From Patescibacteria group bacterium (GTDB lineage: Bacteria > Patescibacteriota > Minisyncoccia > Phycocordibacterales > Phycocordibacteraceae), in the NCBI GenBank assembly GCA_018823385.1, contig JAHJIK010000027.1, positions 1-22,890 of the forward strand: DNA of 22,890 bases, read 5' to 3'. Below the pieces are notes generated by a model. It was not told the DNA's origin. It searched no databases and saw only the letters and a list, made by a program, of their open reading frames with translations. Each line of letters opens with the position of its first letter. Positions within the stretch are counted from its first letter, which is position 1. Made by a program: the position numbers and the translations under genes. Below are positions 14,412-21,301 of this stretch, piece by piece.

Positions 14412-14822
14412 TTACGTAAGCCAATCGGCTTCCAGGTTCTCGGAGAGGTCGTCAAACTCACTGTAATCATTGGTAAGTTCCTCACCTGCCTGAATGTCTC
14501 TATTAGCCACGAAGACAGGCTCTTCGGAAATTGCTGTATTGAGGGTTGCTGAGAGATTGTTTTCTTTGCTGTGATTTGTGAATCTGGCCGGGTCATTCTC
14601 AGGTGGATATACCCACCGGCCAGTATTCTTTGATAAATAAGCAACCCGACGAAGTAGCTCGCGCTCTTCTCCACTTAAAGAATCGAATTCGGCCTTAGAT
14701 AAGGTCTTATCGTGATCTGAATCAAATTTCCAAACTACGGCACCAACCTTAATATCCTCCAACGTAAAAACACCTTGGCCATCTATGGGAGAATCTTGTA
14801 CCACCACTTTAATCAGATACAT
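14412..14822 (-). CDS. SET-domain protein methyltransferase
   Basis: The 136-residue product from ATG 14822 (MYLIKVVVQDSPIDGQGVF) has the elements of a minimal SET domain: the SxxxGxGVF start, FTNHSKENN as the NHS cofactor-binding motif and GEELTNDYSEFD as the C-terminal GEELxxDY knot. It would methylate lysine using S-adenosylmethionine. A longer frame up to 15023 exists, but its extra part runs antisense through repeat copy D and TTCGA-containing repeats, so it is unlikely to be coding. It is the first gene of the six-gene operon; no obvious Shine-Dalgarno sequence is visible. Confidence 0.8.
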   Translation of the reverse strand: MYLIKVVVQDSPIDGQGVFTLEDIKVGAVVWKFDSDHDKTLSKAEFDSLSGEERELLRRVAYLSKNTGRWVYPPENDPARFTNHSKENNLSATLNTAISEEPVFVANRDIQAGEELTNDYSEFDDLSENLEADWLT

Positions 14823-14951
14823 GTATGTAAAGCCTAGCACATGGCGATGTCTCTTGGACTCGAACCGAAATCCAGCCCTTATAGAAAGGGGTTCGAACTT
14901 TGACCAGTCTGCACGGGACCACGACTCGAATTTGAGCCTTGAAAATACCCT

Positions 14952-15131
14952 TTGTTTATCGACGCATCTCGAGCGCGATACCCTAGCACGAGTTGGCTGG
15001 GGGATTTGGACAACGTCTCGCAACCCTCTGTCGCAAAGCTCGCCCGAGCTGCTGCAGACTTATGGCAGAACGAGTCGGAGACGTATCTCAGCTTGGTTGA
15101 ATCGCTCGGGGTGATGACTGAAGTTTGGTGA
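14952..15131 (+). CDS. Small protein of the WLG/DVPEVP repeat family (copy D)
   Basis: A 59-codon frame starts at TTG and reads FIDASRARYPSTSWLGDLDN, then a charged helix (SVAKLARAAADLWQNESETYLSLVESLG) and stops at TGA 15129-15131, before the tail. Against copy A the first 17 codons differ only in GCG/GCA and CGT/CGA, both silent, which argues for selection on the protein. The tail follows in a different frame. The function is unknown. Confidence 0.5.
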   Translation: MFIDASRARYPSTSWLGDLDNVSQPSVAKLARAAADLWQNESETYLSLVESLGVMTEVW

Positions 15132-15171
15132 CTGATGGTGCTATCAACGTCCCCTAAGTCCAAATGTCCCC
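14952..15171 (+). repeat. Repeat copy D (complete: head plus tail)
   Basis: The head TTGTTTATCGACGCATCTCG... ends at GGCTGGGGG (14995-15003), and ATTTGGAC follows at 15004-15011. The tail has AACGTCCCC, TAAGTCCAA and ATGTCCCC units to 15171. ATTTGGAC is exactly complemented by GTCCAAAT at 15158-15165. It marks the left edge of accessory block 2. Confidence 0.78.
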
Positions 15172-15212
15172 TGCTCGCTGCCCGGAATCAAATTCCAGTT
15201 TATACTGTTCAT

Positions 15213-16088
15213 ATGTCGACCATACGCGCCTTGGACCTCGATCTCCTGAACGACCTGTTCGAGATGCATGGAGGCTACGTCTTAGATTTCACGGATCGCT
15301 CGTTCGGGGATTTCTTCAGGAGCGAACTAAAGATCGACATTGACAGGCCTCAGTATGCCGAGGGAGGCTCGTCCAAGGCAAAGCGGCTTCGGCATTTCGT
15401 TCAGAAAGCCGACAACCCAGTCGTCGTGCAGCTTCTCATCTCCCTTTGGGAGTACCGTGAGACCAAGCGTAGGCGGGCGCGACGTGACGAATTGGTTCCA
15501 GATGCTGAAAGCGAATTCTGGTCCCTTATCGTAAAGCTGGGTGGCAAGCGTCCAAGCGATGCACCACCTCCAGCTTCCGCCTCCTCTTCCACCGAGCCCG
15601 ACAAAGCTGTCCTGCTCCAGCTGAGCCAGGAATGGATAGACCTAAGTAAACTCGATCCGCAGCCGCGCGGCTACGCGTTCGAACGCTTCCTGAAGTCGCT
15701 CTTCTCCGCCTACAAGCTCGACCCACGCAACAGTTTCAGGAATGTCGGAGAGCAGATTGACGGAAGCTTCGTGCTCAACAGCTCTACGTATCTGGTAGAA
15801 GCTCGCTACCGCAATGCACCGGCCGATGCGGCGGCGCTCCACACCTTCCACGGCAAGATCGAACAGAAAGCCGATTGGTCGCGCGGACTATTCATCAGTA
15901 TTGCAGGGTTTTCGCCGGACAGCTTTACGGCGTTCGGGCGAGCACAGAAAAAGCTCATCTGCATGGACGGCCTAGACCTGTATGAAATGCTGAGCCGTGG
16001 ACTACGATTTGATGAAGTTATCGAACGGAAAGTCCGACGCGCTGCAGAAGACGGTGATCTGCACGTCAGCGTGCGAGATCTATTTTAG
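15213..16088 (+). CDS. Mrr-like restriction endonuclease
   Basis: From ATG 15213 the product has 291 residues. The N-terminal domain (STIRALDLDLLNDLFEMHGGYVLDFTDRSFGDFF...) is a helical recognition-like region ending near residue 110 in a basic patch. The C-terminal domain (about 155-291) resembles the PD-(D/E)xK fold of Mrr-type nucleases: RGYAFERFLKSLF, GEQIDG with Asp183, YLVEAR with Glu196 and Arg198, and FHGKIEQK...GLFISIAGFS. Usually the last catalytic position is Lys; here it is Arg. Activity against modified or foreign DNA is inferred from the family. It stands alone, with no methyltransferase nearby, as expected of Type IV-like systems. It sits between repeat copies D and E. Confidence 0.8.
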   Translation: MSTIRALDLDLLNDLFEMHGGYVLDFTDRSFGDFFRSELKIDIDRPQYAEGGSSKAKRLRHFVQKADNPVVVQLLISLWEYRETKRRRARRDELVPDAESEFWSLIVKLGGKRPSDAPPPASASSSTEPDKAVLLQLSQEWIDLSKLDPQPRGYAFERFLKSLFSAYKLDPRNSFRNVGEQIDGSFVLNSSTYLVEARYRNAPADAAALHTFHGKIEQKADWSRGLFISIAGFSPDSFTAFGRAQKKLICMDGLDLYEMLSRGLRFDEVIERKVRRAAEDGDLHVSVRDLF

Positions 16089-16123
16089 GTGCTGTAGCTC
16101 GCTGCTACTGCGAACGATGCCCC

Positions 16124-16238
16124 CATCCAAGAGGCTCGCGAGTGGTGTGTGCAGCCGGGGTTCGAACGCAGCGTGATCGAGCTCGTCGAGCAGTGCCGGC
16201 AGATAGCTAATAGCCTAATTGACGTCCCCGAAGTCCCC
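16124..16238 (+). repeat. Repeat copy E (headless, near-duplicate of copy B)
   Basis: Begins abruptly with CATCCAAGAGGCTCGCGAGT 36 bases after the endonuclease stop and aligns gap-free for 115 bases to 7204-7318. By my count 15 positions differ, 9 of them just before the tail. The frame IQEAREWCVQPGFERSVIEL... DVPEVP is open but has no start codon. A CCCCGC/GCGGGG palindrome at 16242-16256 follows the tail. The region 16239-16351 holds nothing else I recognise. Confidence 0.75.
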
Positions 16239-16351
16239 ACCTCCCCGCGGCGGGGACGATAACGCGCCAGAATCTCACTTTCTTATTTCAGACCCAGAAT
16301 GTCCACGACATACTGACCGCTCGGGCATCTGGCATGCTAAATTTAAAGTAT

Positions 16352-16792
16352 ATGGACTTGAACTACGATGATTGTGTCGAAATTGTACTATCGCTTCTGC
16401 AAGATGAGGTGGATGGAGATGTGACCTCAGCAATGAGCAAGCTGACCCGCGACTACACGATGACCTGGATGTATAAGTCCCCTCGAAAGGGAAATCTATT
16501 TCCTCGCGCCGCTCGCTCGGACGAGGCGTTCGTTCGGGAGACTGCCGCAATCTATGCGATTAAGGATCGCGCTTACGACATTCGACACGTCGCCAGCGCT
16601 AACTCACTTGTTATGGTCGAGCTCGTCGAGAGCTACACAGACCCAGCGACCAAAGCCATCCACCGCACTCCGCTTGTTCTTGTTTTGGAAATGGACGGAA
16701 ACAAGGTCGCACGGGGCCGCCACTACTGTGACCCGAACCTATCCCTTTTGGCACTGCCTAAGGGGGTGGTAAACGCTGCGCTATCGCAATAA
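16352..16792 (+). CDS. NTF2/SnoaL-like protein
   Basis: I choose ATG 16352 (MDLNYDDCVEIV) over an ATG 18 bases upstream. The 146-residue product has the NTF2-like layout: helical start, DYTMTWMYKSPRKGNLFPRAARSDEAF, then long strands ending VLVLEMDGNKVARGRHYCDPN, as in SnoaL-like cyclases and ketosteroid isomerase-fold proteins. The fold forms a hydrophobic pocket, so a small-ligand role is likely, but the ligand is unknown. It follows copy E and precedes a plus-strand gene after a short hairpin. Confidence 0.62.
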   Translation: MDLNYDDCVEIVLSLLQDEVDGDVTSAMSKLTRDYTMTWMYKSPRKGNLFPRAARSDEAFVRETAAIYAIKDRAYDIRHVASANSLVMVELVESYTDPATKAIHRTPLVLVLEMDGNKVARGRHYCDPNLSLLALPKGVVNAALSQ

Positions 16793-16798
16793 GTTAAT

Positions 16799-16814
16799 TT
16801 CGCCCGTTCGGGCG
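16799..16814 (+). terminator. Short hairpin terminator
   Basis: CGCCC-GTTC-GGGCG followed by TTTCC, directly after the NTF2-like stop. It is a small but G+C-rich stem with a short T-run. Confidence 0.5.
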
Positions 16815-16848
16815 TTTCCCGGCGGGACACAGCGAACAGGAGCTTCCT

Positions 16849-17586
16849 ATGGGCGGTCAGAACCATCAACCGACGAGTAGCGTAACTCTCATCGCACCCT
16901 CCGCTTGGCTAAGCCAGAAGATCGGCGACGGTTTCAGTGAGGTGCTTCAGGCGAATAGTCAGTTGGAGAACGCGATCATCGTGGGGGTAAACCACCTCCA
17001 CGTCGAGGATCTCGCCTCGCTCGAAGATTCAAGCGAATCCTATCTTTCGAACGCTATAGCCTTGGTCCGACGGTCTCTTGAGACTGAGGCTTCGATTCAG
17101 ACGGGCTTCGAAAATCTTCTCGCAGCAGCTGACAAAGAGAACTATCGCGGCAACCCCCTCGCATCGCGAGTGCGCGACTTCGATTTGCGCGAGCAGTTCA
17201 ACGGGCGTCTCGTCCTTCCATCAGCCAACCAAAATGCGTGGGAAGCGATCGTAGATCGGGTGGAAAGCACGAATATTCTCGCTACCCTTCGCTGGGAGGC
17301 ATCGGAATTCGAGAAACTTCGGGAGCCCACGGTCGAGCTTGTTCAAGTACTTGAAGCGTGCCTTGAGCGGCTAAGGAGCGACGGTCCGAGGGGCTTCGTC
17401 GAAGCGATTGAGTGCAACGATATTCCTTTGCGCCAATCTTATGCGCGAGTGTTTTCGTTGTGGAACTATCTGCACGCGATGTTCTTGTATAGCACTCTTG
17501 TCATGACGGAGTTGTTCTATCGAACAAATTCCTTTGGAAGCCTGCTCACCGATTCCGACGGCCAAGATAGCCAACGGACAGCTTAG
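16849..17586 (+). CDS. Hypothetical protein, mostly helical
   Basis: The 245-residue protein starts at ATG behind CAGGAG. It is acidic and largely helical, with long amphipathic stretches (SNAIALVRRSLETEASIQTGFENLL; EASEFEKLREPTVELVQVLEACLERL) and a hydrophobic stretch near residues 205-228 (YLHAMFLYSTLVMTELFY) that could be one membrane helix or a buried helix. No catalytic motif or named domain is recognised. It shares the cassette between repeats E and F with the NTF2-like gene and ends before a perfect hairpin. Confidence 0.6.
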   Translation: MGGQNHQPTSSVTLIAPSAWLSQKIGDGFSEVLQANSQLENAIIVGVNHLHVEDLASLEDSSESYLSNAIALVRRSLETEASIQTGFENLLAAADKENYRGNPLASRVRDFDLREQFNGRLVLPSANQNAWEAIVDRVESTNILATLRWEASEFEKLREPTVELVQVLEACLERLRSDGPRGFVEAIECNDIPLRQSYARVFSLWNYLHAMFLYSTLVMTELFYRTNSFGSLLTDSDGQDSQRTA

Positions 17587-17600
17587 GGCGAAGCGAGTGT

Positions 17601-17634
17601 GAGGTCTTGGGCACACCCATGTTCCCAAGACCTC
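17601..17634 (+). terminator. Perfect 11-bp hairpin after the 16849 gene
   Basis: GAGGTCTTGGG and CCCAAGACCTC are exact complements around a 12-base loop, 14 bases after the stop. The T-run is missing, so it may act as a transcript stabiliser or a Rho-linked stop. Confidence 0.55.
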
Positions 17635-17767
17635 ATTCCACTTGAAACACACGCGATCATGATCGGCTGGCTCACCAGAGCTGGCTCAACAAACTGGATG
17701 CGTGTTGCGTACCTAAGACGATGCTGACCAGGCTGTATTTCGCCCAGGTGACGCTCTGTTAGAATTC

Positions 17768-17960
17768 CGACGCTGGCTGGGGGACCCGGACACCATCACA
17801 CACCAATGTCGCGAGAGTGACGAAGCTACCCCAACCGAAACATTCCTACAGGCTTCCGACGAGTACGTCGCTGATCCGAAAAATCGCGACCCTCTCTCCG
17901 ACCTTCGGGCGGATGTACAGGCTGATTGATGTCCCCGAAGTCCCCAGCTCCCCAGAAGTC
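17768..17960 (+). repeat. Repeat copy F (head and tail clearly inverted complements)
   Basis: The head GCTGGGGGACCCGGAC (17776-17791) and tail GTCCCCGAAGTCCCCAGC (17931-17948) are the best inverted pair in the window: the complement of the tail reads GCTGGGGACTTCGGGGAC. The small frame (RRWLGDPDTI... ASDEYVADP... ) runs from 17717 to TGA 17927-17929 but has no ATG, GTG or TTG start, and the tail's DVPEVP lies in another frame, open to 18119. The copy therefore appears frameshifted. From 17961 to 18284 I see only the end of that frame (38 residues from TTG 18002, ETAKWISVAAEQFRQ...) and no clear gene. Confidence 0.75.
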
Positions 17961-18284
17961 CACCCCGGGCGGTTTGACCTACGTCATGGCGAACGGTGCC
18001 GCTTGAGCACAGGCTCAGAAACCGCCAAATGGATTTCTGTTGCAGCGGAACAATTCCGGCAAGTCGGAGTTTATGAACACAAGTTAACTGAGAATAACGA
18101 GTGGTTCACTCTATGTTAAAACGAGATATTCATTGTCTCGGACGTACACGTGAGTTCGATTTGACGTGTTTGGTACGTGATATTTTGGACAGTTAGGCTA
18201 TTGTGCGGTAGAAATAGGGCGTGAGCACACAACTTGTGTTGAACGTTGCTCTTTCCCGAACATGGCAAACTAAAGGAGGCGGCA

Positions 18285-18461
18285 ATGGCCGTACTGCCCT
18301 TGCGACCTGCGAGGACTTGTGTCCCAGCGGGATGCGTCGACGCGATCGGTGACCTGTATCCTGACCTTACGATCAAGAAACGGGTTCTAAGAGCAGATCG
18401 TCCGGGTTCTGAGAAGCCAGGAGACACTCAGAAGAAGAGTTCCTCGGGCGACCGGAAGTGA
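18285..18461 (+). CDS. Small basic protein with a strong ribosome binding site
   Basis: AAAGGAGG (18272-18279) lies 5 bases before ATG 18285, the strongest Shine-Dalgarno sequence in the block, and a terminator follows the stop. The 58-residue product starts AVLPLRPARTCVPAGCVDAIG and ends in a basic, polar tail (KPGDTQKKSSSGDRK). Two cysteines could bind metal or form a disulfide. I recognise no family. The expression signals on both sides make it a credible small gene; it closes accessory block 2. Confidence 0.5.
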   Translation: MAVLPLRPARTCVPAGCVDAIGDLYPDLTIKKRVLRADRPGSEKPGDTQKKSSSGDRK

Positions 18462-18473
18462 ACGGAAAATGAT

Positions 18474-18500
18474 ACCCCCGGCCCGAAAGGTGCTGGGGGT
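18474..18500 (+). terminator. Hairpin after the small basic protein gene
   Basis: ACCCCCGGC and GCTGGGGGT pair with one mismatch, 12 bases after the stop. No T-run follows. Confidence 0.5.
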
Positions 18501-18505
18501 TGGCG

Positions 18506-18631
18506 TTAGGCTGCCTGTGTTGCCCGCACAGCCATTTCAACGTTCTCAGAAGCTTGCTTGGATTTGAGAATTCGCTTCTTCACGTCGTACAGCTCCTCAT
18601 CGAGGCTGCGGAAGCTGAATGTGGTTAGAAA
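18506..18631 (-). pseudogene. Remnant of a coding frame beyond the GrpB-HAD stop
   Basis: After the TAG of the GrpB-HAD gene the same frame stays open for 41 codons, reading FSFRSLDEELYDVKKRILKSKQASENVEMAV before TAA. It looks like a charged amphipathic helix rather than random sequence. It has no start of its own and could be the end of a gene cut off by the block 2 boundary. Confidence 0.28.
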
Positions 18632-19636
18632 CTACTTCTCCAACTCCATAAGCACCTGAGGCCAGGTTGGAACCATAAGGACATGCTGATACGTTTCTCC
18701 AAAATCAGGCTTGTGCTCTGCATCACCAAACAGATACAGGTTTGGCACCTTGCCCACCATATGACTCAGTACCTCTATCTGGTCATCTATGAAATGCGTA
18801 ATACCAAGATCGACGCAGATTGGGGCCTTCTCATGTCGCAGGGCGCATGGATGAAAGTTCTCTTCGGGTATTCCAGTTCTCGTGAAGAAATCTTTGTTTC
18901 GTAACCAACCCAACACTTTTGCTGGACCTTCGCCCGTATACCTTGAAACTATGTGTACCCGGTTCTTAAAGCGAGAACTATTAAGTTCTGCAATGGAATC
19001 AATAGCTCCTTCTATCTCTGGAATCTCAAGGAAGTCGATATCTTTGTGAAGATATGGAATGAAGTCGAGAACAACCCCGCCGATGTCCACACCAAGAATG
19101 TCTGTCGACTCTTCATCTTTAGCTTTTTCTATAACTGACTTCACAAACTCGTTCTTGCCTTTCCCGTATGCGCCGCGATCATTGGGATATTTCTCAGCTA
19201 GTGCCATCTTCAACTCCGCATACTCATTTGCAACCTCAGGATGCCGAAGGTAGTAGCTCTTTATCAGAAGATGATTCTTCCACTCACCACTATCTCGTTC
19301 AACAAGATGCAGGTGGTGCGTTCTGTTTTCTTCCTTTCCTTTCGCATACAGCACTCGTTCAGGCACACCCTCTTCACCTCGATAGTGATAGCTTAGTTCT
19401 TCTAACTCTGCGCGCATATTTTCTGCGACTTGAAGTGAAGGAACGATAGCAAATATATCAATAATGGGTTTAGCAGGAATACAAGGTATTGCTGTACTTC
19501 CCCCATGAGAGATTTCTAGTATACGATTAGGAAAATGCTCTACAAGGGATTTCTTCTCTTTTTCAAAAAGGTCTTTCCAGTTCGTATTATGCTCCTGGAG
19601 TTGAACTACTCCTCGCTGTAGACCAATATCACGCAT
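18632..19636 (-). CDS. GrpB nucleotidyltransferase-like domain fused to a HAD domain
   Basis: Residues 1-170 are a GrpB/UPF0157 domain: VQLQEHNTNWKDLFEKEKKSL, ISHGGSTAIPCIPAKPIIDIFAIV (the GSTAIPG-K-xxDI core of nucleotidyltransferase-fold proteins) and LHLVERDSGEWKNHLLIKSYYLR. Residues about 178-334 are a HAD-like domain: VDIGGVVLDF for motif I, VHIVSRY for motif II, HEKAPICVD and FIDDQIEV for motifs III and IV. Motif I lacks the second Asp (D-x-G instead of D-x-D), so phosphatase activity may be altered. One could imagine transfer plus removal of a phosphoryl group on one substrate, but this is inference. There is no Shine-Dalgarno sequence; TACAAT lies 7 bases before ATG, compatible with a leaderless transcript. 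Confidence 0.82.
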   Translation of the reverse strand: MRDIGLQRGVVQLQEHNTNWKDLFEKEKKSLVEHFPNRILEISHGGSTAIPCIPAKPIIDIFAIVPSLQVAENMRAELEELSYHYRGEEGVPERVLYAKGKEENRTHHLHLVERDSGEWKNHLLIKSYYLRHPEVANEYAELKMALAEKYPNDRGAYGKGKNEFVKSVIEKAKDEESTDILGVDIGGVVLDFIPYLHKDIDFLEIPEIEGAIDSIAELNSSRFKNRVHIVSRYTGEGPAKVLGWLRNKDFFTRTGIPEENFHPCALRHEKAPICVDLGITHFIDDQIEVLSHMVGKVPNLYLFGDAEHKPDFGETYQHVLMVPTWPQVLMELEK

Positions 19637-19840
19637 GGTTAATATTGTAACGCAGTTCTAACCGTAAACACCCCTTCCTGTAAAACCTCTTACCTAAGAC
19701 ATTCTGTGCGTGCTGCGGTCGTTGGGCGGGGTTAGAACCGGTCTGCGGAGATATGACGACTTCTGATCGATACGGACTGGTAGACCGAGAGCCGCGATGA
19801 ACTAGAGCCCGGATAATGTACTTTGTTCTAACTTCTTTCG

Positions 19841-21301
19841 TCAATCTGTAGAACGTATTGTATACACAGCTCCGACTGTCGGCATTCCAGGAATCAGCTT
19901 CTCATATGCGAAGCCAGGAAAATCTAACCCTACAGTATGTCCTGCTTCGCTTCCGGCAGCGGCGCTAAGACGAATCTCCACACCGTACACACGAGTCTCT
20001 CCGGGCTGGATGAGGAACATCTCAGGACTATCCATATACGCCATTCCATTACTACCTGCTGAAATGCTGTACTGGTAGTTAACGCCCATCTCGTGTTCGC
20101 TCTCTATTACGTACACAGTTTCGATAGCAGCATCAGATGCCGTGCCGCTCTTTTTGAACCACAGAGCCGCAAGGTCCTCTGTTTCTTCAGTGGTATTTCG
20201 TAGAGTAATAGTGGCAACTTTGACGCGCTGTCCAGGTCCAGCGTCTTTAGCTTCCGGAAGAAGTACCTCCACTGATACGGCCGGTGTAGAAGAAAGAACT
20301 GTAACGGTTCCGTCTGCAGCCGTCTGTGTGCATCCCTTTTGTGTACAAACTATAGAATCTTTTGCGCGACTTCTAGCACTGAACATGAACGTTCCGTTCT
20401 GTACATAAGGATCTTCGACCTTGTTGTACTCCCATCCATCGGGAAGCAGTTCCCAGCGACTTTCATACCTGCACATTTCCATTAAAGTATTTGGGTATCC
20501 TCTATTGAATCCCCTCCTATATCTACGCTCTAGGTCAGAACCCTTTGCAACACAATTCAAAGCGGTTTTCTGCTGACTAATCATGATTTGGTCTGCACCC
20601 GCAGTTGGAGGAGGCGCGTTCAAAACAAGCAGATACATTCCTACCGATATCAATGCAACTACACCTGCTCCCAGAAGCCCTACCAGTCTCTTCTGTTCTG
20701 ATATACGTAATGGAGCAAGAATAAATGTTAGAGCTGCGGTTGCCGCAAGAACAATAGCCAGTGGACGCCGTGAATCTGGCGTTAGTGGATCGAATGCGAT
20801 GTACACTATGCCGGCATACATAGCACCTATACCTAAAAGACAGAGGCCCACAACTAGCGAAGGATAGTTCTTTCCAAAAGGAGTCGATAATATATCGAAG
20901 TATGGTGATGCAGTTTTGACTGTTGGGTCCTTTTTGGGCATTTTAAATCTCACGTACCACCAGCTGCCAAGACTGAGCATGAAGTACATGAACGTACTGT
21001 ATACAGCGAGAAGACCAAGCATGATACCTATAGTCAGAACGGAGAATGTCCTTTCTGTACCTGTAAGAAGTACAAGAACACTCGCTGCTCCCGCAACGAC
21101 CGCATACACACCTATGGTCTTAAGACGCTCCTTTCCAGGCATATTTTCTTTATGCAGAAAGCCGTATAACGCACCCGCACCAAAAGAGAGCAGTATTCCA
21201 GAAATATGAGGAAGCTGCGCGGAAAATAGCAAATTATTTATTGCCAGTTCAGCAAGCACCATCAGGCCTCCTATTACGAAACTGTTTCCGAGTATTTTCA
21301 T
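19841..21301 (-). CDS. Multi-helix membrane protein with extracellular C-terminal domain
   Basis: The 486-residue protein has about seven hydrophobic helices in residues 5-225 and a C-terminal soluble region of about 260 residues. The C-terminal half carries Cys pairs (CRYESRW; CTQKGCTQ) and a beta-rich stretch with VATITLRNTTEETEDLAALWFKKSG...FLIQPGETRVYGVEIRL, which resembles immunoglobulin-like or DUF4352-type domains that sit outside the membrane. Function is unknown. Start ATG 21301 is 6 bases after TATACT, compatible with a leaderless message. The right-hand neighbour is the IS3 element, whose left end lies only 30 bases upstream of the start codon. Confidence 0.7.
   Translation of the reverse strand: MKILGNSFVIGGLMVLAELAINNLLFSAQLPHISGILLSFGAGALYGFLHKENMPGKERLKTIGVYAVVAGAASVLVLLTGTERTFSVLTIGIMLGLLAVYSTFMYFMLSLGSWWYVRFKMPKKDPTVKTASPYFDILSTPFGKNYPSLVVGLCLLGIGAMYAGIVYIAFDPLTPDSRRPLAIVLAATAALTFILAPLRISEQKRLVGLLGAGVVALISVGMYLLVLNAPPPTAGADQIMISQQKTALNCVAKGSDLERRYRRGFNRGYPNTLMEMCRYESRWELLPDGWEYNKVEDPYVQNGTFMFSARSRAKDSIVCTQKGCTQTAADGTVTVLSSTPAVSVEVLLPEAKDAGPGQRVKVATITLRNTTEETEDLAALWFKKSGTASDAAIETVYVIESEHEMGVNYQYSISAGSNGMAYMDSPEMFLIQPGETRVYGVEIRLSAAAGSEAGHTVGLDFPGFAYEKLIPGMPTVGAVYTIRSTD

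Noticed and set aside
14823..15023. N-terminal extension of the SET protein
   Set aside because: The extra 67 codons run antisense through repeat copy D and the TTCGA repeats, and show no SET-family similarity; the minimal SET domain starts at ATG 14822.
4920..17960. The repeats as classical integron attC sites
   Set aside because: No consistent RYYYAAC...GTTRRRY core at the ends, the loop between arms is longer than usual, and no tyrosine integron integrase is in the window. The analogy is kept only as a hypothesis.
5130..17960. CRISPR array
   Set aside because: Copies are kilobases apart with genes between them; spacers are not of uniform length and no cas genes are visible.
17817..18119. 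100-codon plus-strand frame as a single intact gene
   Set aside because: Its first part is the shifted frame of repeat copy F; only the last ~38 codons look possibly coding, with no ribosome binding site.
19700..19820. tRNA-like sequence between the GrpB-HAD gene and the membrane gene
   Set aside because: GGTTCTAACCCC and GGGCTCTAGTTCA look tRNA-like on the minus strand, but arms do not pair into a full cloverleaf. This gap otherwise holds nothing I can name.
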